Positions 14,962-23,459 are shown, counted from the first letter of the stretch. The stretch: 34,878 nucleotides of DNA from Lachnospiraceae bacterium (GCA_022763925.1 JALERW010000136.1:1-34878), one strand, 5' to 3'. Notes: generated by a model not told the origin, from the letters alone. Program-made: numbers and translations.

Positions 14962-15660
14962 TTATTCGATCAGCATCCGGTAGCCGATGCCGAGTTCCGT
15001 GAGGATATATTTGGGCTCGGCCGGATTTTCCTTAAGCTTGCGTCGGATATTTGCCATGTTTACTCTCAGAATCTGATTGTCGGAAGGGCTGTAGGGGCCC
15101 CAGATATTTTTCATAATGAAGTCATAAGTCAGCACTTTTCCCGCATGCCGGCCAAGAAGAACCAGGCATTTGAATTCATTCTGGGTAAAGTGTATCTCTT
15201 CCCCGTCCTTTGTCACCGTATGCTTGGCGATGTCTATGGTCAGGTCCTTGATCCGGATCACGGATTCCACCCCGCTGTTATCTGTCAGAAGAGATTTATG
15301 GCGAAGGGCTGCCCGCACCCGGGCCATCAGCTCGGAAATGCCGAAGGGTTTTGTAATATAGTCGTCGGCGCCCAGATCAAGGGCCATGACCTTCTCCGCC
15401 TCCTTATCCCGGGCAGACACAATGAGGATGGGAGTCTGCATCCATTGGCGGAATTCTTTCAGAAGCTCGATGCCGTCCATATCTGGAAGACCCAGGTCCA
15501 GAAGTACCAGATCCGGGCACTGGGAAAGAAATGCAGCCCTGGCATTTCGCCCGTTTTCTGCCAGTATGGTTTTGTAGCCGTTGGTGGTGAGGGCGTTGTG
15601 TATAAAATTTCGTATGCCCTTCTCGTCTTCCACGACGAGGATGGTTTTGGTATCAGTCAT
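14962..15660 (-). CDS. KdpE-like OmpR-family response regulator
   Basis: A 232-residue OmpR/PhoB-class regulator closest in character to KdpE. The receiver domain (1-120) has the acidic pair EDE near the start, the phospho-acceptor Asp in LVLLDLGLPDMDG, and the conserved TKPF lysine. The winged-helix domain follows from about residue 130 (FTQNEFKCLVLL, LTYDFIMKNIWGPY, VNMANIRRKL, GIGYRM). Its start overlaps the kinase stop by 8 bases, so the two proteins are made together. No kdpFABC potassium pump genes are within the window. It likely controls its own promoter and that of the membrane gene downstream. Confidence 0.88.
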   Translation of the reverse strand: MTDTKTILVVEDEKGIRNFIHNALTTNGYKTILAENGRNARAAFLSQCPDLVLLDLGLPDMDGIELLKEFRQWMQTPILIVSARDKEAEKVMALDLGADDYITKPFGISELMARVRAALRHKSLLTDNSGVESVIRIKDLTIDIAKHTVTKDGEEIHFTQNEFKCLVLLGRHAGKVLTYDFIMKNIWGPYSPSDNQILRVNMANIRRKLKENPAEPKYILTELGIGYRMLIE

Positions 15661-16753
15661 CTTGTTCTACCTCCTGAATCGGAAGTCCGAAGCGGAACGT
15701 GGCTCCGCCGCCCGGACGGTTTTCACTTTCAAAAAAGCCATTGTGCGCCTTGATAATGCTTTCGCATACGGGAAGTCCGATGCCGTGTCCCTTGGAGGAG
15801 TCGCTGGAAGGCGATTCTTCCAAAGCAGTATTCAGACCCTTTCCCCGGTCGCTTACTTCCACAACCGCATAAGAGTCCTTCTGATATGAATCGATCTGTA
15901 TATGTTCTTTATCGCCGGAATGCCGAAGGGCATTTTCGAGCAGATTGATGATCACCTGCTTGATCAGCATGGAATCCATGGGTGCCATGAGAATATCTGT
16001 CGGGAGACTGACCTGAATGTTACAGTCCGGAAAGCGTTTTTTGGTTTTGATGACGGCATCGGAAATGACGTCCTCCATGATCTCGGGCTGCGTTTTCAGT
16101 TTGGTCTCGCCGGGTCTGAAGCGGGTAATGGAGAGCAGATTTTCCACCATTCCCAGGAGCCATTCGGAATCCTCGCGAATATCCATAAGGAGCCTTTGCA
16201 CTTCCTCTTCCTCCATGTTTGCTCCGCCCTCAAGAATCAGGGTGGTGGAACCGATGATGGTGGTGAGCGGAGTGCGCAGGTCGTGGGAAATTGCCCGAAG
16301 AAGATTACTGCGCATTTTTTCCTTTTCCGCTTCGATCTTAATGGCGGTCCGTTCATCGTTCAGCTGACGGTTCATCTGATAAAGCTCCCGGGTCTGCTGC
16401 TCTCTTCGGAGTGCTTCCTGAGCCTGTTGCTTGATCCGGGAGGTCATGGTGCCTGTTACGATGGAAACGATCAGCATGCTGATGATGGCTATAGGATAAC
16501 CTGCTACCGTCACATTGAATCGGGCATATGGATACATGAAATAATAATTGATGCAGAATGCGCTGACAATAGAGGCAACAATACCCCACAGATACCCTTC
16601 CGTAATTTTCGAGATGACCAGTACGGCCAGTACAAAAACCAGCGCGGAGTTATTCTCAATACCGGTATAATTCAACAAAATATCACTGACCTTATAGGCA
16701 AGTGTCAGCATGAAAACGGTTTTAAACAGGTCGGAAATATGCAGCTTATTCAT
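15653..16753 (-). CDS. Short KdpD-like sensor histidine kinase
   Basis: A 366-residue sensor kinase with the KdpD-type membrane module (DUF4118-like helices within about residues 10-110), then a coiled linker, the H box RAISHDLRTPLTTI with the phospho-accepting His, the N box LLENALRHSG, and G boxes DRGKGLN and GHGIGLPVCE. Full-length KdpD is about 900 residues and begins with the KdpD and USP cytoplasmic domains. Both are missing here, and the protein starts directly at the membrane helices. AAGGAG is seven bases before the ATG. Without the USP domain it cannot sense c-di-AMP the way some Gram-positive KdpD proteins do. The input signal is unknown. Confidence 0.88.
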   Translation of the reverse strand: MNKLHISDLFKTVFMLTLAYKVSDILLNYTGIENNSALVFVLAVLVISKITEGYLWGIVASIVSAFCINYYFMYPYARFNVTVAGYPIAIISMLIVSIVTGTMTSRIKQQAQEALRREQQTRELYQMNRQLNDERTAIKIEAEKEKMRSNLLRAISHDLRTPLTTIIGSTTLILEGGANMEEEEVQRLLMDIREDSEWLLGMVENLLSITRFRPGETKLKTQPEIMEDVISDAVIKTKKRFPDCNIQVSLPTDILMAPMDSMLIKQVIINLLENALRHSGDKEHIQIDSYQKDSYAVVEVSDRGKGLNTALEESPSSDSSKGHGIGLPVCESIIKAHNGFFESENRPGGGATFRFGLPIQEVEQDD

Positions 16754-16821
16754 GGAAATCTCCTTCCGGATGCAGACCCGGAGCGAACAGGGATGCTGCC
16801 CGGGACTTTTGTAATAATTAT

Positions 16822-16850
16822 ATTATAAACGTCAGTAAAGATACTGTTAA
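16822..16850 (-). promoter_or_regulatory. Promoter of the KdpD/KdpE-like operon
   Basis: On the minus strand TTAACA (16845-16850), 17 bases, and TATAAT (16822-16827), about 70 bases before the kinase ATG. The + strand box GTAAAGATACTGTTAAGA (16835-16852) matches the one at 14904-14921 in 16 of 18 bases. Confidence 0.7.
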
Positions 16851-16900
16851 GAAAAAACGGGACATTCCGGGAATATTTTATTTTTCGGAAGCCTGTCCGG

Positions 16901-16929
16901 TTGTAAAACGGCGGTCCCTGTGTTAAGAT
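16901..16929 (+). promoter_or_regulatory. degV promoter
   Basis: TTGTAA (16901-16906), 17 bases, TAAGAT (16924-16929). The -10 overlaps the in-frame ATG at 16928, which rules that codon out and supports the start at 16973. Confidence 0.55.
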
Positions 16930-16972
16930 GAAATATATTTTGATAATTAAAACAGAAGGAGCAGGGTCGTAT

Positions 16973-17845
16973 ATGGGGAGAATAGCTATCGTTACAGACA
17001 GCAACAGCGGAATTACGCAGGCACAGGCGGCGGAATATGGCATTACTGTTCTGCCGATGCCGTTTTATATTAATGAAGAACTGTATTTTGAAGAGATCAA
17101 TCTGACCCAGGAGGAATTTTACACAAAACTGGAGGAAGGGGCCGAGATTTCCACCTCTCAGCCTGCGGCGGGAGACGTTCTGGAGCTTTGGGACAGTCTC
17201 CTGAAGGAATATGAGGAGATCGTCTATATTCCCATGTCCAGCGGGCTTTCCGGGTCCTGTGAGACCGCCGTCATGCTGTCAAAGGATTATGACGGACGGG
17301 TTCAGGTTGTAAATAATCAGCGGATTTCCGTGACCCAGAGGCAGTCGGTTATGGACGCAAAGCAGCTGGCCGAAAACGGCTGGACTGCAGAAAGGATCCG
17401 GGAATATCTGGAAAAGACGAGATTTGACTCCAGCATCTATATTATGGTTGATACGTTGAAATATCTGAAAAAGGGAGGAAGAATCACTCCGGCGGCAGCT
17501 GCCCTTGGGACGCTTCTGAAGCTGAAGCCGGTGCTTCAGATTCAGGGAGAAAAGCTGGATGCATTTTCCAAGGCCCGCACGCTGAAGCAGGCGAAAACGA
17601 CGATGCTCCATGCGATCCAGGCAGATTTCCGCGACCGGTTCAAAGCCCGGGAGGATGCTTCGGATATGTGGATTCAGATGGCCTATACAGGCGTGGATAA
17701 AACAGAAATCGATGAGTTTTACCGGGAGGTGAAGGAGGCCTATCCGAATCATGAGATCGTGGTGAACCCTCTTTCCTTAAGTGTATCCTGTCATATCGGA
17801 CCGGGGGCGCTGGCAATTACCTGTACAAAGAAGCTGGAGCTTTAG
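16973..17845 (+). CDS. DegV family fatty-acid-binding protein
   Basis: A 290-residue DegV/FakB protein. Such proteins bind a fatty acid and present it to the kinase FakA for phosphorylation. The N-terminal IAIVTDSNSGIT, the STSQPAAGD segment and IPMSSGLSGSCETAVML are the expected lipid-site and head-group motifs, and MVDTLKYLKKGGRI is strongly conserved. The chosen start follows GGAG and gives the common MGRIAIVTDS N terminus. A MarR regulator resembling FabT follows 14 bases later, so the pair may link exogenous fatty acid use to control of fatty acid synthesis. No fakA is in the window. Confidence 0.9.
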   Translation: MGRIAIVTDSNSGITQAQAAEYGITVLPMPFYINEELYFEEINLTQEEFYTKLEEGAEISTSQPAAGDVLELWDSLLKEYEEIVYIPMSSGLSGSCETAVMLSKDYDGRVQVVNNQRISVTQRQSVMDAKQLAENGWTAERIREYLEKTRFDSSIYIMVDTLKYLKKGGRITPAAAALGTLLKLKPVLQIQGEKLDAFSKARTLKQAKTTMLHAIQADFRDRFKAREDASDMWIQMAYTGVDKTEIDEFYREVKEAYPNHEIVVNPLSLSVSCHIGPGALAITCTKKLEL

Positions 17846-17859
17846 AGGGAGGAAATGCG

Positions 17860-18294
17860 GTGGATCAGTATCAGACAATCAATGATGTGCTTGTCCGCCT
17901 GTTCAATGAAATTATGGACAGAGAGGAAAAGGCGATCATTACCGAGGAGTTTAAGGATATTTCGAATAATGATATGCATATCATCGAGGCGATCGGAATA
18001 GAGGAACCCCGGAATATGTCAACGGTGGCCAAAAGTCTTTCTGTGACGGTGGGGACACTGACCATCGCGGTGAACAGCCTGGTAAAGAAAGGTTATGTTA
18101 AGAGAGCCCGAAGTGAAGAGGACCGCAGGGTGGTGCTTTTGTCCCTGCCGGAAAAGGGGCGCAGAGCCTATCGGCATCATGCGCAGTTCCATAAGCAGAT
18201 GGTAGAGGCTGTGATGCAGAATATGACCGAAGAGGAGCTCTCTGTGCTGGTAAGGGCGCTTCAGAACCTGAGTGCTTTTTTTCGGAAGTTTTAG
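17860..18294 (+). CDS. MarR family regulator (FabT-like)
   Basis: A 144-residue MarR-type winged-helix regulator with GTG start behind GAGGGAGGAA. The wHTH core (NMSTVAKSLSVTVGTLTIAVNSLVKKGYVKRARSEEDRRVVLLSL) is seen over residues about 48-92; the recognition part (LSVTVGTLTIAVNSL) and wing (SEEDRRVVLLSL) resemble FabT, the fatty-acid-synthesis repressor in Firmicutes. FabT genes usually precede a fab operon. Here it follows a degV gene in the same transcript. The acyl-ACP ligand role is inferred from resemblance and context. Confidence 0.8.
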   Translation: MDQYQTINDVLVRLFNEIMDREEKAIITEEFKDISNNDMHIIEAIGIEEPRNMSTVAKSLSVTVGTLTIAVNSLVKKGYVKRARSEEDRRVVLLSLPEKGRRAYRHHAQFHKQMVEAVMQNMTEEELSVLVRALQNLSAFFRKF

Positions 18295-18300
18295 GAAGGG

Positions 18301-18355
18301 AAGACTGATGCAGATGTCCCATATTGATTGTATGGAACAGGGCATCAGTCTTTTT
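18301..18355 (+). terminator. Terminator of the degV-marR unit
   Basis: Arms AAGACTGATGC (18301-18311) and GCATCAGTCTT (18342-18352) with an internal CCATA/TATGG stem, followed by a T run. The downstream arm covers the stop codon of the convergent DUF885 gene. Confidence 0.75.
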
Positions 18356-20093
18356 GTGCAATAAAACGGTCCAGCTCTTTTTCCAGAAGAGAGAAAGGGG
18401 CCGGGCCCAGGGTGAGAAGCACCTGGTGAAACTCTTTCAGATCAAAGGATGTGCCCAGGGCTTTTTCTGCCCGCTGGCGAAGCGCATCAAATTCCAGATA
18501 GCCAACGTAGTATTTCAGATAATTGGCGGGGTCTTCGACGATGGCCTGGTAGATTTCCCGGGCAGTGTCCAGATTTTCGATTCCGTATCCACAGAGAAAT
18601 TCATACACATCCATAATATTCCACCCATAATAGTGGATACCGAGATCCATTGTACTGTACAGATTCAGTGTCCACGCCTTATTGATGGAAAGAAGCTCTG
18701 CCACGGACGGTTCCAGTCCGCAAAGAGAGTAGGAATACAGCTCTGCATAGGTTGCCCAGCCTTCCGTATAGCCTCCGATGTTCAGGATGCTTTGGAGGGG
18801 GTTGGAGCAGCTGGAATAGCTGTATACGGTCTGGTACAGATGGCCCGGGTACCCTTCGTGGGCAAGGGTGGTAAACAGATCGATGCCCTGATAGCCGTCG
18901 GAGGCATTGATATAAATGACATTATCCCGAACCCGGTCAATGGGCGGCGTCAGATAAAAGGCCGGGCTGGAATATTCCTCCAGAGAAGAATGAACCTGCT
19001 TTACGGCAACGCTGGTGTCCGGAAGATCCGGGAAATCGTTTTGGATCTGATTTTTCAGGGAGTTCAGAATCGTTTCCGGATCGCGTGCATCTATGGAAAT
19101 ATCCATGGATGCAAGAAGAGAGGGCTGCTCCGAAATCATTTCCTGAACCGCCAGGGCGTAGCCGGTGCGCGTTTCATTAAGCAGCTGTGAAATTGCTTCC
19201 ACTGTCCGGTCAGAGCCGGTTGAGGCGCGGACCAGATAGGAGTAATAGGCTTCCCCATTCGGGAGAGAACAAAGCCCCTGGCTTTTTGAACGGCTGCCTT
19301 TCAGGGCGGTAAGACCATTGACCAGCTCCTGATAGGCAGGTATCATACAGGTCTTAAGAAGCTCCTGATGAGCCTGTTCGCAGGCCTTCCTGGTTTTTGC
19401 AGAAAGTCCCGGAAGGGAGTCCAGCTTTTCCCGAAACAGCTCCTCCAGATAGGAATGTCCGGAATCATTTATAAAGTAAATACACTGGCTGATAATGGCA
19501 TCTGCGGTTTCATCAGACATAAACAGAGAACGGGCGGCTTTCTCCTGTTCAAAGGCAAGAATGGAACGGAAATAGTCACCGGTCTGGGAAAGCAGAGTCA
19601 GATAATCGGTCACATCCTGTTCGGAGTAAAAGGCATATTCGGCCAGAAGGATGGGGAGCTGGGCCTGTATCCCGAGGGACGGGCTTAACGGCTCCTGATA
19701 GTAGTACCAGGTATAGCCCTCCAGCGCTGTTTCCAGCGTATAGTCCAGGACATCATAGGTGAACTGATCTTTGGCAGAAAGACAGGAGCGGTCGATATCC
19801 AGAAGGGCGGCGCGGAAATTTTCTGTCAGAAGCCGGTCTTCTTCCACGGACTCGGGAGACAGGCTGCCGAGCCGGACCGGATAATCATCAATACCCCGGG
19901 ATTTCGGATCTGCCAGTGTATAATGAAGATTCAGGGTCGAGGCGCATACCTCCTGGCGGAAGAAGCGGTCGGTCAGTTCGTGGAGGCGTTCTGTGCTGTC
20001 GATGGAAACGCAGGGTGTAAACAGTAGGAGGCAGGCGGCGGCTGCAGCGGCAGTGAAGATACCGCCGGCAGCCAGAAGATGCTTTTTTTTCAT
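18345..20093 (-). CDS. Secreted DUF885 family protein (putative metallopeptidase)
   Basis: A 582-residue DUF885 protein. The ATG at 20093 starts a signal peptide (MKKKHLLAAGGIFT followed by an Ala/Leu-rich helix); GGGGAG lies four bases before. A longer open frame upstream runs antisense through metG and its leader and is not coding. The family hallmark HEGYPGH (in TLAHEGYPGHLYQTVY) is present, an HExxH-related zinc-binding motif, with the downstream EGWATYAE glutamate. Domain architecture and length match clostridial DUF885 proteins, which are predicted metallo-carboxypeptidases. The substrate is unknown. A cysteine in the hydrophobic stretch does not make a convincing lipobox, so it is secreted or N-terminally anchored. 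Confidence 0.85.
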   Translation of the reverse strand: MKKKHLLAAGGIFTAAAAAACLLLFTPCVSIDSTERLHELTDRFFRQEVCASTLNLHYTLADPKSRGIDDYPVRLGSLSPESVEEDRLLTENFRAALLDIDRSCLSAKDQFTYDVLDYTLETALEGYTWYYYQEPLSPSLGIQAQLPILLAEYAFYSEQDVTDYLTLLSQTGDYFRSILAFEQEKAARSLFMSDETADAIISQCIYFINDSGHSYLEELFREKLDSLPGLSAKTRKACEQAHQELLKTCMIPAYQELVNGLTALKGSRSKSQGLCSLPNGEAYYSYLVRASTGSDRTVEAISQLLNETRTGYALAVQEMISEQPSLLASMDISIDARDPETILNSLKNQIQNDFPDLPDTSVAVKQVHSSLEEYSSPAFYLTPPIDRVRDNVIYINASDGYQGIDLFTTLAHEGYPGHLYQTVYSYSSCSNPLQSILNIGGYTEGWATYAELYSYSLCGLEPSVAELLSINKAWTLNLYSTMDLGIHYYGWNIMDVYEFLCGYGIENLDTAREIYQAIVEDPANYLKYYVGYLEFDALRQRAEKALGTSFDLKEFHQVLLTLGPAPFSLLEKELDRFIAQKD

Positions 20094-20186
20094 GGAGCTC
20101 CCCGGAGGATTCTTTTGTTTAGTGTATGAGTAAAGAGCTTCCGATATGAAAACCGGCAAGGAAAAAAGAGTTGACGGAAGGAAGCC

Positions 20187-20215
20187 TTGACAGGGCGAAA
20201 GGCTTGTGTTAGGCT
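20187..20215 (+). promoter_or_regulatory. Promoter of the T-box/metG transcript
   Basis: TTGACA (20187-20192), 17 bases, TAGGCT (20210-20215). The -35 is perfect and the -10 poor. It lies at the upstream edge of the structured leader. Confidence 0.5.
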
Positions 20216-20216
20216 T

Positions 20217-20565
20217 TATTTCATAGGACATAGAGAAAACGCAGGGAAGAAGAGAGTAGGCGTTTGCGGTCATCTTGCAGAGAATTCCTCCTGGTGGATA
20301 CACCTGGCTGTGAGAGGATAGCTGACGGATCGCTGAACATGGCTTCGGAGCGGCGCACCGAGCAGAAGAACCGGAGATGAGATTTTCCGGAGTGAAGTAA
20401 GGCTGCGACAGGGTCCGCCCGTTACAGCGGAGGAGTATTTGAGACGGCTGCCGCCGGCAAAGATACTTGCTGAGGCTCTTTTTGTGAGAAAAGGGCGAAA
20501 AGAAGTGGTAACACGGCTCTGAGCCGTCTTCTGTTGAAAAAACGGAGGACGGTTTTTTTATATCA
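20217..20565 (+). promoter_or_regulatory. T-box leader of metG
   Basis: A roughly 350-base leader with T-box features. The antiterminator can be drawn: AGAAG (20501-20505), bulge TGGTAAC (20506-20512), ACGGC (20513-20517), loop, GCCGT (20523-20527), CTTCT (20528-20532). The TGGT bulge is complementary to the tRNA end ACCA. The terminator CCGTCTTC (20524-20531) / GAGGACGG (20545-20552) plus seven T uses the same bases, so the two are exclusive. Uncharged tRNA should favour metG expression. An ATG at 20339-20341 is a candidate Met specifier codon, with low certainty because stem I was not folded. Confidence 0.88.
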
Positions 20566-20579
20566 TAAGGAGGAGAATC

Positions 20580-22550
20580 ATGGAAAAGAAAAAGTTTTAT
20601 ATGACGACTGCCATTGCTTATACCTCTGGGAAGCCGCATATCGGCAACACCTATGAGATCGTGCTGGCAGACAGCATTGCGCGGTTTAAAAGAGAGCAGG
20701 GATACGATGTGTTTTTCCAGACCGGAACGGATGAGCATGGTCAGAAAATTGAACTGAAGGCGCAGGACGCGGGTATTACCCCGAAGGAATTTGTGGACGG
20801 CACTGCGGGGGAGATCAAACGGATCTGGGATCTGATGAATACATCCTATGACAAATTTATCCGTACCACGGATGAGGATCATGAAAAGCAGGTACAGAAG
20901 ATTTTCAGGAAGCTGTATGACAAAGGAGACATTTATAAAGGATATTATGAGGGAATGTACTGTACTCCCTGTGAGTCTTTCTTTACAGAATCCCAGCTGG
21001 TGGACGGAAAATGTCCGGACTGCGGCCGTGAGGTGCAGCCGGCAAAGGAAGAGGCCTATTTCTTCCGGATGAGCAAATATGCGGACCGTCTGATCGAGCA
21101 TATCAAAACCCATCCGGAGTTTATCCAGCCGGTATCCCGTAAAAATGAGATGATGAACAATTTCCTGCTTCCGGGCCTTCAGGATCTGTGCGTGTCCAGA
21201 ACCTCTTTTTCCTGGGGAATACCGGTGGACTTTGATCCGAAGCATGTGGTATATGTGTGGCTGGATGCCCTGACCAACTACATTACCGGTATCGGCTATG
21301 ACTGTGACGGGGAAAGCACGGAGCAGTTTAAGAAATACTGGCCGGCAGACCTTCATCTGATCGGGAAGGATATTATCCGCTTCCATACGATTTACTGGCC
21401 GATTTTCCTGATGGCGCTGGATCTTCCGCTGCCGAAACAGGTGTTCGGACACCCGTGGCTTCTGCAGGGCGACGGCAAGATGAGTAAATCCAAAGGCAAC
21501 GTGATCTATGCGGATGATCTGGTGGATTTCTTTGGCGTGGACGCCGTGCGTTATTTTGTGCTTCATGAGATGCCGTTTGAAAATGACGGTGTGATCACAT
21601 GGGAGCTGCTGGTGGAGCGGATGAACTCTGATCTTGCCAATACCCTGGGCAATCTGGTGAACCGTACCGTTTCCATGTCCAATAAATATTTTGGCGGTGT
21701 GGTGAGAAATACAGGGGTACAGGAAGCCGTGGACAATGATCTGATGCAGACGGTGCTGGAGACACCGGGTAAGGTGACTGCGAAAATGGAAGAGCTGCGG
21801 GTGGCAGATGCCATGACGGAGATCTTTAACCTGTTCAAGCGCTGCAACAAATATATTGATGAGACGATGCCCTGGGCGCTGGCCAAGGATGAGGAGAAAA
21901 AGGACCGGCTGGAAACGGTTCTCTATAACCTGGTGGAGAGTATTTCCATCGGAGCGTCCCTGCTGTATTCGTTTATGCCGGAAACCTCCAGTAAGGTACT
22001 GGCACAGTTGAATGCAAAGAAGCGAAGCCTTGACTCCATGACAAGCTTCGGTCTTTATGAAGACGGTACGAAGGTGACAGAGAAGCCGGAGATCCTGTTT
22101 GCAAGACTGGACATTAAGGAAGTGCTGGAAAGGGTGGAGGCATTAAAAGCTGCGCAGGAACAGCCAAAGCTGTCTGCGGAAGCGGGAAAAGAAGAGACGC
22201 CGGTCATTGATATAGAAGCAAAGGAAGAAATCGGCTATGATGATTTTGCAAAGCTTCAGTTCCAGGTGGGAGAGATCATTGCATGCGAGGAAGTGAAGAA
22301 ATCCAAGAAGCTTCTCTGCTCTCAGGTAAAGATCGGAAGCCAGGTAAAGCAGATTGTGTCCGGTATAAAAAAGCATTACAGTGCTGAGGAGATGGTGGGC
22401 AAGAAGGTTATGGTTCTCGTGAACTTAAAGCCTGCGAAGCTGGCCGGCGTTCTTTCGGAAGGTATGCTGCTGTGCGCAGAGGATGAAAACGGAGAGCTGT
22501 CTCTTATGGTTCCGGAAAAGGAGATGCCGTCAGGAGCGGAGATCTGTTAA
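20580..22550 (+). CDS. metG: Methionyl-tRNA synthetase with C-terminal tRNA-binding domain
   Basis: A 656-residue class I synthetase charging tRNA-Met. The HIGH-type motif is HIGN (residues 20-23) and the KMSKS loop is near residue 300 (DGKMSKSKGN). A zinc knuckle with two CxxC pairs is at about residues 125-145 (CTPC, CPDC). The anticodon-binding domain is in the middle, and a C-terminal OB-fold tRNA-binding domain starts at about 555 (FAKLQFQVGEIIACEEV), giving the long dimeric form. AAGGAGGAG precedes the ATG. Expression is under the T-box. In Bacillus metS likewise lies between abrB and yabD (tatD); here other genes have been inserted on both sides. Confidence 0.97.
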   Translation: MEKKKFYMTTAIAYTSGKPHIGNTYEIVLADSIARFKREQGYDVFFQTGTDEHGQKIELKAQDAGITPKEFVDGTAGEIKRIWDLMNTSYDKFIRTTDEDHEKQVQKIFRKLYDKGDIYKGYYEGMYCTPCESFFTESQLVDGKCPDCGREVQPAKEEAYFFRMSKYADRLIEHIKTHPEFIQPVSRKNEMMNNFLLPGLQDLCVSRTSFSWGIPVDFDPKHVVYVWLDALTNYITGIGYDCDGESTEQFKKYWPADLHLIGKDIIRFHTIYWPIFLMALDLPLPKQVFGHPWLLQGDGKMSKSKGNVIYADDLVDFFGVDAVRYFVLHEMPFENDGVITWELLVERMNSDLANTLGNLVNRTVSMSNKYFGGVVRNTGVQEAVDNDLMQTVLETPGKVTAKMEELRVADAMTEIFNLFKRCNKYIDETMPWALAKDEEKKDRLETVLYNLVESISIGASLLYSFMPETSSKVLAQLNAKKRSLDSMTSFGLYEDGTKVTEKPEILFARLDIKEVLERVEALKAAQEQPKLSAEAGKEETPVIDIEAKEEIGYDDFAKLQFQVGEIIACEEVKKSKKLLCSQVKIGSQVKQIVSGIKKHYSAEEMVGKKVMVLVNLKPAKLAGVLSEGMLLCAEDENGELSLMVPEKEMPSGAEIC

Positions 22551-22573
22551 AAGCGAGGGATGCGGTAACAGAA

Positions 22574-22612
22574 AACCCGGCCGTTCAGAAATGAACAGCC
22601 GGGTTATTTTTT
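22574..22612 (+). terminator. metG terminator
   Basis: Arms AACCCGGC (22574-22581) and GCCGGGTT (22598-22605), with an inner TTCA/TGAA stem, followed by ATTTTTT. It can also serve the convergent SGNH gene, whose stop is at 22635. Confidence 0.85.
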
Positions 22613-22634
22613 CGATATCAGAAAAAAGATGTTT

Positions 22635-23459
22635 TTAAAATGCGGTTTCCAGCCGGAACTTTGTATTGCGGAACCAGCTCTTGCGGGAATATCCTGCAAG
22701 TCCCACCGTACTTAAGGAGGCGGTGATATATTCCGCAATCCTTGTCTGTCCTTCATCGTTGGGGTGAAGGCCGTCCACCAGAAGATTCTTATTTTCTCCT
22801 TCGGTAAAATCCAGCTCGGAGGCATGATACAGATCGATCGAGCTTACCCGCTCGTATTTATCTGCTATGGTATTGATCTGGTTGGCATAATCCTCCAGTT
22901 CATAACCGACATCATTGGCACCGGTCTGGTCATATCGCTTCAGAGGAGTAAGGGCGATAATGGAGCTTTTCGGATATTCATTTTCCAGTTCGTGGAACAG
23001 AAGATTCAGGGAACCGGAGAAGGTGGTGGAGGAGCTGTCATTCTCATCTCCCATGGGTACATTCAGGGAGTAGTCATTGACGCCTCCGAAGACAAAAATA
23101 ATATCTGCGTCCTTATCCATCGTACCGGCACGGTCCAGGAACGACAGATTCTCATTCTCTTCCTCTGAAAGTGCCGGATTTTCCGTGTTGGATATGGGGG
23201 AGCTGGGAATGCCGTAATTATTTACTTTATCTGCGCCCAGGTTCTCTCCGACCTGGTTGACATAGACGTTGCTGGAGTCCTCCGTACCGCTCCCATAGGT
23301 AATGCTGTCGCCCAGGGCATTGATCACGAGCGTAGACGGATCGGACGGTTCCGAAGCCGCAGCGCTCCCGGTGGTACAGCCGTTCAGGTAAACAGCGCTT
23401 GCCAGTACGAATACGGAAAGAAGCAGAGCAAGCCACTTACGTTTATTGAAAAAGATCAT
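22635..23459 (-). CDS. SGNH/GDSL-hydrolase-like lipoprotein
   Basis: A 274-residue extracytoplasmic lipoprotein. The N terminus has a basic start and hydrophobic helix ending in the lipobox LNGC, so Cys is lipidated after cleavage. The SGNH catalytic blocks are present: block I GDSITYG with the nucleophilic Ser, the FGGVND block with the Asn, and the C-terminal DGLHPND with Asp and His. Such enzymes hydrolyse ester groups, often acetyl groups on polysaccharides or lipids. The ATG at 23459 has AAAAGGAG eight bases before it; the GTG at 23468 lies within the ribosome site. It follows mntP at 66 bases on the same strand and may share its transcript. Confidence 0.85.
   Translation of the reverse strand: MIFFNKRKWLALLLSVFVLASAVYLNGCTTGSAAASEPSDPSTLVINALGDSITYGSGTEDSSNVYVNQVGENLGADKVNNYGIPSSPISNTENPALSEEENENLSFLDRAGTMDKDADIIFVFGGVNDYSLNVPMGDENDSSSTTFSGSLNLLFHELENEYPKSSIIALTPLKRYDQTGANDVGYELEDYANQINTIADKYERVSSIDLYHASELDFTEGENKNLLVDGLHPNDEGQTRIAEYITASLSTVGLAGYSRKSWFRNTKFRLETAF

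Noticed and set aside
20094-21566. Long minus-strand open frame extending the DUF885 protein to 1073 residues
   Set aside because: The extra part runs antisense through the T-box and metG, and the signal peptide and ribosome site place the true start at 20093.
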